This document shows, piece after piece, positions 45,728 to 56,255 of a DNA stretch of 56,255 nucleotides. The stretch spans positions 3,873 through 60,127 of the forward strand of contig ONTQ01000008.1 of the NCBI GenBank assembly GCA_900320795.1, written 5' to 3'. A model generated the notes under the pieces. The model searched no databases. It was not told the DNA's origin and worked only from the letters and a program-made list of their open reading frames with translations. The DNA comes from an uncultured Bacteroidales bacterium. Lineage in GTDB: Bacteria > Bacteroidota > Bacteroidia > Bacteroidales > UBA932. The position numbers and the translations under genes were made by a program. Within the stretch, counting starts at the first letter, position 1, and each line of letters opens with the position of its first letter.

Positions 45728-48700
45728 CTAGAATCTGACGTTGAGGGAAAGGGTGTACACACGGGGCGTAACCAGATAGTTCGCCTGGCCGCCGGAGTAG
45801 GACTGCTGCGGGTTCATACCCTGACGGGCGGTGAGGGTGAAGAGGTTCTCACAGGAAGCCGTGATGCCAATCCCTTGCATGGAAACCTTCTGGGCCCACT
45901 TTTTGGGCAGTTGATAACTCAAGGAGAGGTTCTTCAGAACCAGGTAGTCAGAAGAGACCAGCCAGCGGGAAGAGGTGGCATTGTTGTAGTTGCTGTTCAC
46001 GGAGTTGATTTCCGGAATGCCGTTGGGATTCACCCGGTCGGCCGATGTTTCGGTCATGCCGGCAGGAGCCTTCTTCCAGGAATTCATGATGTCCTTGTGA
46101 TAGTTGTGCGGAACGGTGGAGCCTGCGGTCATGAGGCCGGCATATACTCCGTCATACGTCTTGGCACCCAGGGAATAGGTGAACACGGCGCTCAGAGTAA
46201 GGCCTTTCCAGCCGGCGCTGAGGTTGAAGCCTCCATATACCTTGGGAATTGCGGAACCCTGCCACTCGCGAAGCGCATAAGCGGTATTGAGCGCATAGGG
46301 AGTGCCGTTGATTACAACATAGTTGCCTTCCTGGACAAGGGTGGTGGGATTGCCCTCCGCATCGGCCAGGGAGCCGAACAGGGGAATGTAATTTCCGTTG
46401 GCGTCTTTCATGGGTTCACCTTTGTCGTTCAACTTGGGGATGAAGTTATCTTCATCGTTGAACTTGTACAGGGCACGGCCGGTCAACTGGTCCACACCTT
46501 CATAAGTATACATGAAATAAGCATAGCGGTCATGGCCTTCCATGATTTTATGGGAACCGGAGATAAAGCCGCCCTTGTTGGTTTTCACCTCTTCCGGGAG
46601 GCTCAGCACCTTGTTGGAGAGGAAGGTGGCGTTCATGCCCAGGTTCAAATAGAAGTCGCGTGTGCGGACCACGTCGATGTCAGTCTCGATTTCCCAGCCC
46701 CGGTTGGAGATGGAACCGATGTTCTTGAGAACGGATGCTGAAGGCGATCCGCTACGGGTGGTACCACCGGCAGACAGAGGAAGCGGCACGCTGAAAAGGA
46801 GGTCCCGGTTTACTCTGTCGAAGTATTCCACATTCAGGTTCCAGCGGTTGAACAAACGGGATTCAAGGCCGATACCCCAGGATTCTCCGGTTTCCCACTT
46901 CAACTCTTCGTTCGGAAGATTGGAAATGTAATAGGCTCCCTTGTTGGCATGGGTTTCAGCCTCATAAAGAGCCATATACCCATAGTACCCGGAACCGGCG
47001 TCATTACCCACCTGGCCATAGTCTGCACGAAGTTTCAGGCTGTTCACCCAGGTGATATTCTGCATGAAGGGCTCCTTGGAAATCATCCAGTTGGCGCCGA
47101 TGGACCAGAAGTTACCCCAACGGGTTGCCGAGGAGAAGTGCGACGAACCGTCGCGACGGAAAGACGCCTCCACATTGTACTTGTCCATATAGTTGTAACG
47201 GACTCGGCCCAGGTAACTTTCGGTACGGTCGTTGTCCTGATACCCGTCCAGGGAAGTGATGCTGGAGAAGTTGCTCATGTTGGAACTACCGGGGAACACT
47301 TCGGACGTCTTGTAGCCATAGAGATAATCGCGGTTGAAGTAATAGTTCTCATGGCCCAGAAGGGCGCTCACGTTGTGCTGGCCGAACTGGTGATTCCAGC
47401 GCAGTTGCTGCTGGAAGTTCATGCGCTTGTAACGATAGTCCACGCGCTTTCCACGGCCCAGGTTACCCTTACCGTCACCGATGACGGAACTGTTGTAGGT
47501 AAAGTTCTCATTGTTGCGGACATTCAAGTCTCCGGTGATGATGAAAGTGAAGTCCCTGAGGAAGTAGAACTCGGCGTACAAGGTGCCTTGAAGGGTGTTG
47601 CGGACCGACTTGTCGCTGTTGAGTTCATTCTCCCAGACGACGTGGCGGTCGGGATACTGGGTACGGGTAATCTGGGTTACGCCTTCGGCATCTATATACT
47701 GGCCGGAATCATACTGTTTGTTGCCGTTGGCATCCAGGATGTATTCTCCGGTGAAAATATCGTGCAGGTGAACGGGATAGATGGGGGCAATCTGACGGCA
47801 ATACATGAAGGCGTTGGTGTAGGAATCGCTGCTGTCGCCGTTGGTATTGTTATAATTCTGATGGCTGCCGGTGAGGTTCAAGCCAGTCTTGAACCACTTT
47901 ACGGGACGGATGTTCACGGAAGCACGGGCGGTAAGACGCTCGAATCCGGAATTGGTCACATAACCGTTTTCATTGAGGTAACCCACGGAGAAATAGTAGT
48001 CGCTCTTGTCCGTGGCACCGCTGGCATTCAGGTTATACTCCTGACGGTAGCCGTTGCGGATGGTGCTCTTGTACCAGTCCAAATCCTCGGCATAGGGGGC
48101 CAGGATGGCGGCGCTGGGGTTGAACTGGCCTTCGGAACCGACAAAGAGTTTGTTATCGGCCACATTGAAGATGTTGATGCCCAGACGGTCTTCCACCAGG
48201 GTAGTGTTGGCATAGTCGGCAGCCTCTTCGGGGGTAACAGGGTTTTCTCCGGTGAGGAGGGAACGGTAAAGATTCTGCCAGGAGACCTCCATGAACTGCT
48301 GAGGCGTAGTGAGTTCGTACTCCTTGATACCGCGGGTATAGGCACCCTGCTTGATTTCCAGGTTTACGGACAAACGGCCCTGTGAGCCCTTCTTGGTGGT
48401 GATAAGGATAACACCGTTGGAAGCGCGGTTACCGTACAGGGCGGCGGAAGCGGCGTCCTTGAGGACGGTCATGGATTCGATATCGGCCGGATTCAGGTCT
48501 GAGATGTTGCCGGAATACGGAACTCCGTCAAGCACGTACAGCGGGGAAGCGGATCCATTGATGGTTCCGATACCACGGATACGGATGGAAGGGTCTTCAC
48601 CGGGAGCGCCATAGGTGCTGTTCACCTGGATGCCGGAGACGGAACCTTCCAGGGCGGAAGCGGCGCTGGAAGTGGGCCGATTGGCAATTTTATCGGCATT

Positions 48701-49090
48701 CACAGACGAGATTGCACCGGTGAGGGTCGATTTCTTGGCCGCACCGTAGGCAATGGTGACCACCGCCTCTTCGAGGGCTTCACTGTCGGCCTGGAGGACA
48801 ACGTTGACATTGGGCTGGATAGCCACTTCCTGGGTTATCATGCCGATGAAGGAAAACACCAGGGTTTTGGCCCCGGAAGGAATACCTGTCAATACGAAGG
48901 AACCGTTCGGATCGGTCATGGTGCCCACTTGGGTACCTTTTACGAGGATGGAGACACCCGGAAGTGCCTCTCCGTTCTCATCTATAACCGCACCCCGGAC
49001 CGTTGAAACCTGTGCGAAGGCCGTCGTGCCTGCAAATGCAAGAAACACAAGGCCCGCCCACAATAACTTGATAAGGGATTTCGTTTTCAT
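45728..49090 (-). CDS. susC: SusC/RagA TonB-dependent outer-membrane receptor
   Basis: An 1120-residue receptor. A signal peptide (about 1-26, ending TTAFAQ) is followed by a carboxypeptidase-D-like regulatory domain (about 28-105, VRGAVIDENGEALPGVSILV), a TonB-box-like EEAVVTIAYG (about 107-116), the plug (GIQVNSTYGAPGEDPSIRIR, PLYVLDGVPYSGNISDLNPA, DAASAALYGNRASNGVILIT) and a beta-barrel ending in aromatic YTLSLNVRF. It imports a glycan or related ligand with SusD, driven by TonB. There is no N-terminal STN domain, so it is not a FecA-like anti-sigma signaller. No regulator or enzyme gene lies beside the pair. Confidence 0.96.
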   Translation of the reverse strand: MKTKSLIKLLWAGLVFLAFAGTTAFAQVSTVRGAVIDENGEALPGVSILVKGTQVGTMTDPNGSFVLTGIPSGAKTLVFSFIGMITQEVAIQPNVNVVLQADSEALEEAVVTIAYGAAKKSTLTGAISSVNADKIANRPTSSAASALEGSVSGIQVNSTYGAPGEDPSIRIRGIGTINGSASPLYVLDGVPYSGNISDLNPADIESMTVLKDAASAALYGNRASNGVILITTKKGSQGRLSVNLEIKQGAYTRGIKEYELTTPQQFMEVSWQNLYRSLLTGENPVTPEEAADYANTTLVEDRLGINIFNVADNKLFVGSEGQFNPSAAILAPYAEDLDWYKSTIRNGYRQEYNLNASGATDKSDYYFSVGYLNENGYVTNSGFERLTARASVNIRPVKWFKTGLNLTGSHQNYNNTNGDSSDSYTNAFMYCRQIAPIYPVHLHDIFTGEYILDANGNKQYDSGQYIDAEGVTQITRTQYPDRHVVWENELNSDKSVRNTLQGTLYAEFYFLRDFTFIITGDLNVRNNENFTYNSSVIGDGKGNLGRGKRVDYRYKRMNFQQQLRWNHQFGQHNVSALLGHENYYFNRDYLYGYKTSEVFPGSSNMSNFSSITSLDGYQDNDRTESYLGRVRYNYMDKYNVEASFRRDGSSHFSSATRWGNFWSIGANWMISKEPFMQNITWVNSLKLRADYGQVGNDAGSGYYGYMALYEAETHANKGAYYISNLPNEELKWETGESWGIGLESRLFNRWNLNVEYFDRVNRDLLFSVPLPLSAGGTTRSGSPSASVLKNIGSISNRGWEIETDIDVVRTRDFYLNLGMNATFLSNKVLSLPEEVKTNKGGFISGSHKIMEGHDRYAYFMYTYEGVDQLTGRALYKFNDEDNFIPKLNDKGEPMKDANGNYIPLFGSLADAEGNPTTLVQEGNYVVINGTPYALNTAYALREWQGSAIPKVYGGFNLSAGWKGLTLSAVFTYSLGAKTYDGVYAGLMTAGSTVPHNYHKDIMNSWKKAPAGMTETSADRVNPNGIPEINSVNSNYNNATSSRWLVSSDYLVLKNLSLSYQLPKKWAQKVSMQGIGITASCENLFTLTARQGMNPQQSYSGGQANYLVTPRVYTLSLNVRF

Positions 49091-49270
49091 AAAGATGTTT
49101 GTTTAAGTGTAGAATAATTTATAAGTCAATAGGTTGAGTCCAAATAATGGCGGATAACTAAACCGTCCGTCAAAATTTCACGCTATCTATCACACCGTAA
49201 ATATACGAATCTTTATCCGAAAATAAAATTATACTTTCCCGGCAGGAAGCCCTGACTACGGGTAAAAACC
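49091..49270 (-). promoter_or_regulatory. susC upstream region with a weak -7 box
   Basis: An AT-rich 180-base region precedes susC. The best candidate box on the minus strand is TATATTTA at 49198-49205, one base off TAnnTTTG, which would give a leader of about 100 bases. Long leaders are common for susC genes and often carry small-RNA or attenuation control; I see no clear hairpin here to support that. Confidence 0.3.
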
Positions 49271-49305
49271 AAAGCAGACCGGCCACCTTACGACCGGTCT
49301 GCTTT
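49271..49305 (-). terminator. Terminator after rpoC
   Basis: A perfect 12-bp stem (AAAGCAGACCGG at 49271-49282 with CCGGTCTGCTTT at 49294-49305) has an 11-base loop. On the minus strand a T tract follows shortly after; on the plus strand there is also a run of five T. It closes the rpoBC transcript before susC. Confidence 0.88.
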
Positions 49306-49322
49306 TTAATCTCAGACGACGA

Positions 49323-52300
49323 TTAGAGTTCGTTCATCATGTCCATGGCCTCGGTCTTGGAGCCCACCACGATATCCTGGTAACGGGCAAGACCCGTTCC
49401 GGCCGGAATCAGGTGGCCGCAGATGACGTTCTCCTTAAGGCCTTCGAGGTAGTCCACGCGGGCGCGAATGGCGGCTTCGGACAGCACCTTGGTTGTTTCC
49501 TGGAAGGAAGCGGCGCTGATGAAGGAGCCGGTCTTGAGGGCGGCGCGGGTAATACCCTGCAGAACCTGGGAGGCAGTAGCGGGCTTGGCGGGACGGGCAG
49601 CGATAAGCTTGGCACCCTGGCGCTCCAGGGAAGCGTTCTCGCCACGGAGGTCGCGGGCGCTGATGATATCGCCTTCCTCGTAACGGACGCTGTCACCGGC
49701 ATCTTCCACATAGAATTTGCCGAAGATTTCGTCGTTGCGGTCCATGAACTCCCACTTATCCACCAGTTCCTCCGGGAGGAATTCGGTGTCTCCGGGGTCT
49801 CCGATCTGAACCTTGCGCATCATCTGGCGGACGATAATCTCGAAATGCTTGTCGTTGATCTTAACGCCCTGCAGACGGTACACAGCCTGGATTTCATTTA
49901 CGATGTATTCCTGCGCCTTCACCGGACCGAGGATATTCAGGATATCGGTAGGCGAAGTGCCGCCGTCGGAAAGACGGGTACCGGCCTTCACATAGTCGTT
50001 TTCCTGCACCAGGATCTGCTTGGTCATAGGAACTTCATAGTGGCATTCCTTGCCGCTGCGGTTCTTCACGATAATCTCACGTTTGCCACGCTTGACCTTG
50101 CCCATGAGCACCTCACCGTTGATCTCGGAGAGGATGGCCGGGTTGGAAGGCGTACGGGCTTCGAAGAGTTCCGTCACACGCGGCAGACCGCCGGTGATAT
50201 CGGAAGCCTTGCCGATGGCACGCGGAATCTTGATGATGACATCGCCCACCTTGACCTTGCCACCGTCACTCATCATGATATGAGCGCCTACAGGCAGGTT
50301 GTACTGACGCAGGACCACACCGTTCTCATCCACGATGAGCATGGCGGGGCTCTTGGTCTTGTCACGGCTTTCGATAATCACCTTGTCCGTATTGGTACCC
50401 AGTTCGTCGGCGCTCTCCTCACGGAAGGTGACGCCTTCGACCATGTTCTCGAAACGGACGGTACCGGCATTCTCGGCGATGGCGGTCGCGTTATAGGCAT
50501 CCCACTCGCAGATGAGGTCTCCCTTCTTGACGGTATCGCCATCCTTGAAGTAAAGGGTGGAACCGTAAGGGATATCGTACTGGGAATACGTCATTCCGGT
50601 GCGTTCATCCATGATCCGCAGTTCCGTCATACGGGATACGACAACCTGCTTCACGGAGCCGTCCTCATCCTCGCGGTCGATGGTACGGAGTTCCTCGAAA
50701 GCGAGTTTACCTTCATACTTGGACTCGATGGAGTTGTCGGCCACGGAACCGGAAGCGGTACCGCCGACATGGAAGGTACGCAGGGTAAGCTGGGTACCGG
50801 GTTCGCCGATGGACTGGGCGGCGATGACGCCCACCACTTCACCGGTTTCCACCATGCGGGAGGTAGCCAGGTTACGGCCATAGCACTTGGCGCAGACACC
50901 CTTGCGGGATTCGCACGTGAGAACGGAACGGATCTCCACCTGCTCGATCGGGAGGGAATCGATGAGGGCAGCCGTGTCCTCGCGGATTTCCTCGCCGGCG
51001 GCGATAATCAGTTCACCGGTGAGCGGGTTGAAGATATCGTGCACCGAGGTGCGGCCGAGAATTCTCTCACCCAGGGATTCCACCACCTCGTCCTTGTTCT
51101 TGATGGCCGTGGCGATGAGGCCGCGGAGAGTACCGCAGTCTTCCTCCGTAATAATCACGTCATGGGATACGTCCACGAGACGACGCGTCAGGTAACCGGC
51201 ATCGGCCGTCTTCAAGGCGGTATCGGCCAGACCCTTACGGGCACCGTGGGTGGAGATGAAGTACTCCAACACCGTCATACCTTCCTTCAGGTTGGACACG
51301 ATGGGGTTCTCGATGATCTCCGCACCGGCGGCACCGCTCTTCTGGGGCTTGGCCATCAGGCCGCGCATGCCGCAGAGCTGCTTAATCTGCTGAGTGGAGC
51401 CACGGGCACCGGAATCCAGCATCATGTACACCGGGTTGAAGCCCTGCTGGTCGGCAGAAATCTGCTTCTTCACGATGGCGGTGAGCTGGTTGTCGATGGA
51501 GGTCCACAGGTCGATCACCTTGTTGTAACGCTCGTTGTTGGTGATAAAGCCCATGGAGAAATTGGCCTTGATGTTTTCCACATCGGCATAGCCTTTCTCG
51601 ATGAGGGCAGTCTTCTCTTCCGGAATCAGGACATCTCCGAGGTTGAAGGAGATACCGGCACGGAAGGCCTGGTCATAACCGAGGTTCTTGATATCGTCCA
51701 GGAACTGGGCGGTACGGGTAACACCGGTATGCTTGATCACATTGGTGATGACATTGCGAAGGGCTTTCTTGCCCAGCACATCATTCACGAACGGGACCTC
51801 GTCAGGCATATACTGGTTTACGATGATGCGTCCGGCGGTGGTCTTAACCATCTCGGTGCCCTGGGAAGCGTCCTGCTTGTCCTTGGGCAGGCGGACGTAA
51901 ATGGGGGCATGCATATCGATCACCTTTTCGTCGAAGGCGATGATGACTTCCTCGGGACCATAGAACTTGAAGCCGTCACCCTTGGCGCCGGGACGCTCTT
52001 TGGTGATATAGTACAGACCCAGCACCATATCCTGGGAAGGGACGGTGATAGGCGAACCATTGGCAGGGTTCAGGATGTTGTGGGAGCCCAGCATCAAGAG
52101 TTGTGCCTCCATGATGGCGGCGTTGCCCAGCGGCAGATGGATAGCCATCTGGTCACCATCAAAGTCGGCATTGAAGGCCGTACAGGCAAGAGGATGCAAC
52201 TGGATGGCCTTTCCTTCAATCATACGGGGCTGGAAAGCCTGGATACCAAGACGGTGCAGGGTCGGTGCACGGTTCAGGAGCACCGGATGACCTTTCATCA

Positions 52301-53618
52301 CATTCTCCAGGATATCCCAGATAACGGGATCCCTGCGGTCCACAATCTTCTTGGCGCTCTTGACCGTCTTCACGATACCGCGCTCGATGAGTTTGCGGAT
52401 CACGAAAGGCTTGTAAAGTTCGGCAGCCATGAATTTTGGAAGACCGCACTCATGCATGTTGAGTTCCGGGCCGACGACGATAACCGAACGGGCACTGTAG
52501 TCCACACGTTTACCGAGGAGGTTCTGGCGGAACCGGCCCTGCTTACCCTTGAGGGAATCGGACAGGGACTTGAGGGCGCGGTTGCTCTCGCTTTTGACGG
52601 CCGACGACTTCTTGGAATTGTCGAAGAGGCTGTCAACAGCTTCCTGCAGCATACGCTTCTCATTGCGCAGAATCACTTCCGGAGCCTGGATCTGGATGAG
52701 TTTCTTGAGGCGGTTGTTGCGGATGATGACGCGACGGTAGAGGTCGTTGAGGTCAGATGTGGCGAAACGGCCGCCGTCCAGCGGGACCAGCGGACGCAGG
52801 TCCGGAGGGGTGACGGGAATCACCTTCATAATCATCCATTCGGGACGGTTCACGTCCTTGGACTCCTGGAACCACTTCACCACGGACAGGCGCTTGAGGA
52901 TATCGGTCTTGCGCTGCTGGGAGGCTTCCCCGCGCATCTGGCGGCGGAGGTCACGGCCCAACTCTTCCACATCGATCTCCTTGAGCAGGTCATAGATGCC
53001 TTCGGCACCCATCTTGGCTACAAAGTTCATCTCATCTTCCCAGACCAGGCCCTCTTCCGTCTTCTTGCGACGGATTTCGGCCAGGCGGTCCTGGGCGGTG
53101 AAATACTCGTCCTCAGAGAGGAGGTCCATCTTGTGCAGACGGTATTCCTCGCTCACTTCGTCGGTCCCCAGGATACCCGGATTCACTACGATATACTTTT
53201 CGTAGTAAATGACGGATTCCAATTTCTTGGAAGCGACGCCGAGGAGGGCGCTGATCTTGTTGGGTGCGCTCTTGAAGTACCAGATATGGGCTACCGGGAC
53301 GGTGAGGGTGATGTGACCCATGCGCTCGCGGCGGACCTTCTTCTCCGTCACTTCCACGCCGCAGCGGTCGCATACGATACCACGGTAGCGGATGCGTTTG
53401 TACTTGCCGCAATAGCACTCGTAGTCCTTGGTGGGACCGAAGATCTTCTCGCAGAACAGACCTTCACGCTCCGGCTTGTAAGTCCTGTAATTCACCGTTT
53501 CCGGCTTGAGGACCTCGCCGCAGGAACGCTCGGTGATATCTTCAGGAGAAGCGAGCGAAATGGAAATGCGGGAGAAATTGCTCTTTACCTTGTTTTCCTT
53601 ATTGTTAAAAGCAGGCAT
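49323..53618 (-). CDS. rpoC: RNA polymerase subunit beta'
   Basis: A 1431-residue subunit. The N-terminal zinc finger is [20 protein letters not shown], the catalytic magnesium loop is [16 protein letters not shown], and a second zinc set is [16 protein letters not shown]. The bridge-helix and trigger-loop region includes [19 protein letters not shown]. The C-terminus is complete and followed by a terminator. The gene lacks TTA, CTA and TCA codons over almost its whole length, which leaves the complementary frame open. It starts 27 bases after the rpoB stop. Confidence 0.98.
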   Translation of the reverse strand: MPAFNNKENKVKSNFSRISISLASPEDITERSCGEVLKPETVNYRTYKPEREGLFCEKIFGPTKDYECYCGKYKRIRYRGIVCDRCGVEVTEKKVRRERMGHITLTVPVAHIWYFKSAPNKISALLGVASKKLESVIYYEKYIVVNPGILGTDEVSEEYRLHKMDLLSEDEYFTAQDRLAEIRRKKTEEGLVWEDEMNFVAKMGAEGIYDLLKEIDVEELGRDLRRQMRGEASQQRKTDILKRLSVVKWFQESKDVNRPEWMIMKVIPVTPPDLRPLVPLDGGRFATSDLNDLYRRVIIRNNRLKKLIQIQAPEVILRNEKRMLQEAVDSLFDNSKKSSAVKSESNRALKSLSDSLKGKQGRFRQNLLGKRVDYSARSVIVVGPELNMHECGLPKFMAAELYKPFVIRKLIERGIVKTVKSAKKIVDRRDPVIWDILENVMKGHPVLLNRAPTLHRLGIQAFQPRMIEGKAIQLHPLACTAFNADFDGDQMAIHLPLGNAAIMEAQLLMLGSHNILNPANGSPITVPSQDMVLGLYYITKERPGAKGDGFKFYGPEEVIIAFDEKVIDMHAPIYVRLPKDKQDASQGTEMVKTTAGRIIVNQYMPDEVPFVNDVLGKKALRNVITNVIKHTGVTRTAQFLDDIKNLGYDQAFRAGISFNLGDVLIPEEKTALIEKGYADVENIKANFSMGFITNNERYNKVIDLWTSIDNQLTAIVKKQISADQQGFNPVYMMLDSGARGSTQQIKQLCGMRGLMAKPQKSGAAGAEIIENPIVSNLKEGMTVLEYFISTHGARKGLADTALKTADAGYLTRRLVDVSHDVIITEEDCGTLRGLIATAIKNKDEVVESLGERILGRTSVHDIFNPLTGELIIAAGEEIREDTAALIDSLPIEQVEIRSVLTCESRKGVCAKCYGRNLATSRMVETGEVVGVIAAQSIGEPGTQLTLRTFHVGGTASGSVADNSIESKYEGKLAFEELRTIDREDEDGSVKQVVVSRMTELRIMDERTGMTYSQYDIPYGSTLYFKDGDTVKKGDLICEWDAYNATAIAENAGTVRFENMVEGVTFREESADELGTNTDKVIIESRDKTKSPAMLIVDENGVVLRQYNLPVGAHIMMSDGGKVKVGDVIIKIPRAIGKASDITGGLPRVTELFEARTPSNPAILSEINGEVLMGKVKRGKREIIVKNRSGKECHYEVPMTKQILVQENDYVKAGTRLSDGGTSPTDILNILGPVKAQEYIVNEIQAVYRLQGVKINDKHFEIIVRQMMRKVQIGDPGDTEFLPEELVDKWEFMDRNDEIFGKFYVEDAGDSVRYEEGDIISARDLRGENASLERQGAKLIAARPAKPATASQVLQGITRAALKTGSFISAASFQETTKVLSEAAIRARVDYLEGLKENVICGHLIPAGTGLARYQDIVVGSKTEAMDMMNEL

Positions 53619-53645
53619 ATTCGTTACTTTCTTTTTTGTCCACGA

Positions 53646-56255
53646 TTAGTCCAATGTGACCTTGAGGCCGAGGCCGCGGAGTTCGTGCAGGAGCACGTTC
53701 AGGGACTCGGGGATGCCAGGAGTGGGCATCGGGTCTCCCTTGACGATGGCTTCGTAGGTCTTGGACCTGCCGTTCACATCGTCGGACTTCACGGTAAGAA
53801 TCTCCTGAAGGGCGTTGGCGGCGCCATAGGCCTCGAGGGCCCACACTTCCATTTCACCGAAACGCTGACCGCCGAACTGCGCCTTACCGCCCAGCGGCTG
53901 CTGGGTAATGAGGGAGTACGGGCCGATGGAACGGGCGTGCATCTTGTCGTCAACCATGTGGCCCAGTTTGATCATATAGATCACACCAACGGTGGCGGGC
54001 TGGTCGAACCAGTCACCGGTACCACCGTCACGGAGATGGGTCTTACCGAATCTCGGGACACCGGCTTTGTCTGTATAGTCGCAAATCTCGTCGATGGAAG
54101 CACCGTCGAAGATCGGAGTGGAGAACTTGAGGCCCAGTTCGCGACCGGCCCAACCGAGCACAGTCTCGTAAATCTGGCCAAGGTTCATACGGGAAGGCAC
54201 ACCCAGCGGGTTGAGGACGATGTCCACGGGAGTACCATCCTCCAGGAACGGCATGTCTTCGCGACGGACGATCTTGGCCACAATACCCTTGTTACCATGG
54301 CGTCCGGCCATCTTGTCACCCACGGTGATCTTACGCTTCTTGGCGATATAGACCTTGGCTATCTGCATCACGCCGTTAGGGAGTTCGTCACCCACCTTGA
54401 TCTTGTCCAGTTCGCGGCGGGCACGGGTTTCAGCCTCCTTGTAGGCAATGCAGTAACCGGCGATGAGTTCGCGCACCATGGCGGAAGTCTTGGCATCATT
54501 ACACCACTTGGCCGTGGAGATATTCTGGTAATCCGCTTCCTTGAGGCCCTGGAGGGTAAACTCCTTACCTTTCGGGAACACTTCCACGCCGTAGAGGTCG
54601 CTCACGCCGGCGCTCTTCTTACCGTTCACAAGGCTCCAAAGCTTCTCGATGAAACCGGCACGGAGTTTCTCGGCAGCCTTCTCGAATTCCTGCTGCTTGA
54701 TCTCGATGCGGGTCTTCTGCTCACTCTTGGCACCGCGTTTGCCGGTTTCCTTGGAGACCTTGGCATAGAGGGCGGTCTTGATAACAGTGCCGCTCAGGGA
54801 AGGATTGGCCTTCAGGGAAGCATCCTTCACATCGCCGGCCTTGTCACCGAAGATGGCTTTGAGGAGCTTTTCTTCCGGAGAAGGATCGCTCTCGCCCTTC
54901 GGTGTGATCTTGCCGATCATGATGTCACCGGGCTCGATATGGGCGCCGATGCGCACGATACCGTCCTTGTCCAGGTCCTTCGTAGCATCTTCGCTCACGT
55001 TGGGGATATCGGAGGTAAGTTCCTCCAGGCCGCGCTTGGTCTCACGGACCTCGGTGAGATATTCGTCCACATGGATGGAAGTAAGGACGTCCCACTTGAC
55101 CATCTCCTCGCTGAGGACGATGGCGTCCTCATAGTTGTAACCCTTCCAGGGCATGAAGGCGACCATCAGGTTGCGGCCCAGGGCAAGTTCGCCGTTTTGG
55201 GTGGCATAACCTTCGGTAAGCACTTCGCCACCCTTCACGCGGTCACCCTTGCGGACAAGGGGCTTGAGCATGATGGTGGTACTCTGGTTGGTACGGCGAT
55301 AAATGGGGAGCTTGTACACGGTCTCTTCCGGAGAGAAACTGACGAATTTCTCGTCATCCGTGCGGTCGTACTTGACATGGATTTCGTTGGCGTCCACATA
55401 AGTGACGGTACCCTCGCGTTCGGCGATGACCTGCGTACGGGAGTCGATGCAGACCCTTTCCTCCAGGCCGGTACCCACGATGGGGCTCTCCGGGCTCAGC
55501 AGGGGAACGGCCTGACGCATCATGTTCGCACCCATCAGGGCACGGTGGGCATCGTCATGCTCCAGGAACGGAATCAGGGAAGCAGCCACAGAAGCCATCT
55601 GGTTGGGCGCTACGTCCATGTAGTTGACTTCTTCCTTGGTCACCAGCGGGAAATCGGCCTCCAGGCGGCACTGGATGCGGTCATCCAGGAGTTCGCCATT
55701 GTCGGACATGTTCACGTTGGCAAGGGCCACGTGCTGGTTCTCTTCTTCCTCTGCGCTCATGTACTTCCAACCCGTGTTGCTCAGGTCCACCTTGCCGTCA
55801 TGTACTTCGCGGTACGGGGTTTCAATGAAACCGAGACCATTGATGCGGGCATAAACGCACAAGGAGGAAATCAGGCCGATGTTCGGACCTTCCGGAGACT
55901 CGATCGGGCAAAGACGTCCATAGTGTGTATAGTGCACGTCGCGGACTTCGAAACCGGCACGGTCACGGGACAGACCGCCAGGGCCTAGTGCGGAGAGACG
56001 GCGCTTATGCGTAATCTCTGCCAGGGGATTGGTCTGGTCCATGAACTGGGACAACTGGCTGGTTCCGAAGAACGAGTTGATTACGGAAGACAGGGTCTTC
56101 GCGTTGATGAGGTCGATGGGGTTGAACTGTTCGCTGTCGCGGACATTCATGCGCTCGCGGATGGTGCGGGCCATGCGGCTCAGGCCCACCGAGAACTGGT
56201 TGGCCAGCTGCTCGCCCACGGTGCGGACGCGACGGTTGCTCAAATGGTCGATATC
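53646..56255 (-). CDS. rpoB: RNA polymerase subunit beta, C-terminal part
   Basis: The last 869 residues of RpoB; the 5' part lies outside the window, and the frame runs through the edge ([17 protein letters not shown]). The rifampicin-binding region is visible: [20 protein letters not shown] and [20 protein letters not shown]. The residues equivalent to E. coli Asp516, His526 and Ser531 are present, so no common resistance change is seen. Further landmarks are [30 protein letters not shown] and [13 protein letters not shown]. The protein ends [12 protein letters not shown]. The C-terminal segment [20 protein letters not shown] is intact. Confidence 0.98.
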   Translation of the reverse strand, partial: DIDHLSNRRVRTVGEQLANQFSVGLSRMARTIRERMNVRDSEQFNPIDLINAKTLSSVINSFFGTSQLSQFMDQTNPLAEITHKRRLSALGPGGLSRDRAGFEVRDVHYTHYGRLCPIESPEGPNIGLISSLCVYARINGLGFIETPYREVHDGKVDLSNTGWKYMSAEEEENQHVALANVNMSDNGELLDDRIQCRLEADFPLVTKEEVNYMDVAPNQMASVAASLIPFLEHDDAHRALMGANMMRQAVPLLSPESPIVGTGLEERVCIDSRTQVIAEREGTVTYVDANEIHVKYDRTDDEKFVSFSPEETVYKLPIYRRTNQSTTIMLKPLVRKGDRVKGGEVLTEGYATQNGELALGRNLMVAFMPWKGYNYEDAIVLSEEMVKWDVLTSIHVDEYLTEVRETKRGLEELTSDIPNVSEDATKDLDKDGIVRIGAHIEPGDIMIGKITPKGESDPSPEEKLLKAIFGDKAGDVKDASLKANPSLSGTVIKTALYAKVSKETGKRGAKSEQKTRIEIKQQEFEKAAEKLRAGFIEKLWSLVNGKKSAGVSDLYGVEVFPKGKEFTLQGLKEADYQNISTAKWCNDAKTSAMVRELIAGYCIAYKEAETRARRELDKIKVGDELPNGVMQIAKVYIAKKRKITVGDKMAGRHGNKGIVAKIVRREDMPFLEDGTPVDIVLNPLGVPSRMNLGQIYETVLGWAGRELGLKFSTPIFDGASIDEICDYTDKAGVPRFGKTHLRDGGTGDWFDQPATVGVIYMIKLGHMVDDKMHARSIGPYSLITQQPLGGKAQFGGQRFGEMEVWALEAYGAANALQEILTVKSDDVNGRSKTYEAIVKGDPMPTPGIPESLNVLLHELRGLGLKVTLD

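Noticed and set aside
49413..55988. 2191-codon plus-strand frame opposite rpoC and rpoB as a giant protein gene
   Set aside because: The sense strand clearly encodes RpoC and RpoB. The antisense frame is a codon-usage by-product without recognisable domains or promoter.

Overview
The window is a gene-dense stretch of a Bacteroidales chromosome. The evidence is a SusC/SusD pair, a Bat (aerotolerance) operon, an ExbB/ExbD/TonB cluster, GH97 and GH13 starch enzymes, many lipoproteins, and repeated TAnnTTTG promoter -7 boxes ahead of genes. Base composition is GC-rich for the order. TTA, CTA and TCA codons are so rare that very long antisense frames stay open opposite real genes. I infer a GC-rich gut-type lineage (Cryptobacteroides- or Rikenellaceae-like), but the sequence alone does not prove the genus. 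I see no tRNA, rRNA, insertion sequence, prophage or CRISPR.

Layout. 1-4939 (+): the end of batB, then batC, an apparent batD-batE fusion, and rmuC, closed by a terminator. 5021-14118 (+): exbB, exbD, tonB, an RluB/RsuA-type pseudouridine synthase, era, parC and a DUF4965-type lipoprotein, all tightly spaced. 14124-22672: glycerate kinase (-) divergent from aroK and recJ (+), then birA and a metallo-beta-lactamase-fold hydrolase (-), two tandem deoxynucleoside kinases, a long-chain acyl-CoA ligase and a GNAT acetyltransferase (+). 22715-25507: uvrA (+). 25523-32861 (-): a four-gene unit of two GH13 enzymes, a SusB-type GH97 enzyme and a TGS/uridine-kinase-like nucleoside kinase.

32862-34049 is the least ordinary part. 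It holds a five-copy, 51-bp tandem repeat in which each unit can fold into a hairpin, followed by an AT-rich gene for a small exported protein with codon use unlike its neighbours. After it come lysS and a SpoU methyltransferase (+), ssb, aroE and a flippase-like membrane protein (-), a PfkB sugar/nucleoside kinase and a small exporter-like protein (+), and threonine aldolase, exonuclease III and cysS (-). A small lipoprotein (+) then faces an orphan SusC/SusD pair (-). The window ends with rpoC and a partial rpoB (-).

How the genes work together. The ExbB/ExbD/TonB complex could energise the SusC receptor, whose SusD partner captures a glycan of unknown identity. The GH13 and GH97 lipoproteins would break alpha-glucans down to glucose. 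Most other genes are housekeeping: DNA repair and topology (recJ, uvrA, xth, ssb, parC, rmuC), translation (lysS, cysS, era, RNA modification), transcription (rpoBC), and shikimate synthesis (aroK, aroE). The strongest leads are the hairpin-repeat array with its atypical neighbour gene, the single-base batD-batE fusion, several promoters placed so close to start codons that the mRNAs should be leaderless, and the near-absence of three codons.
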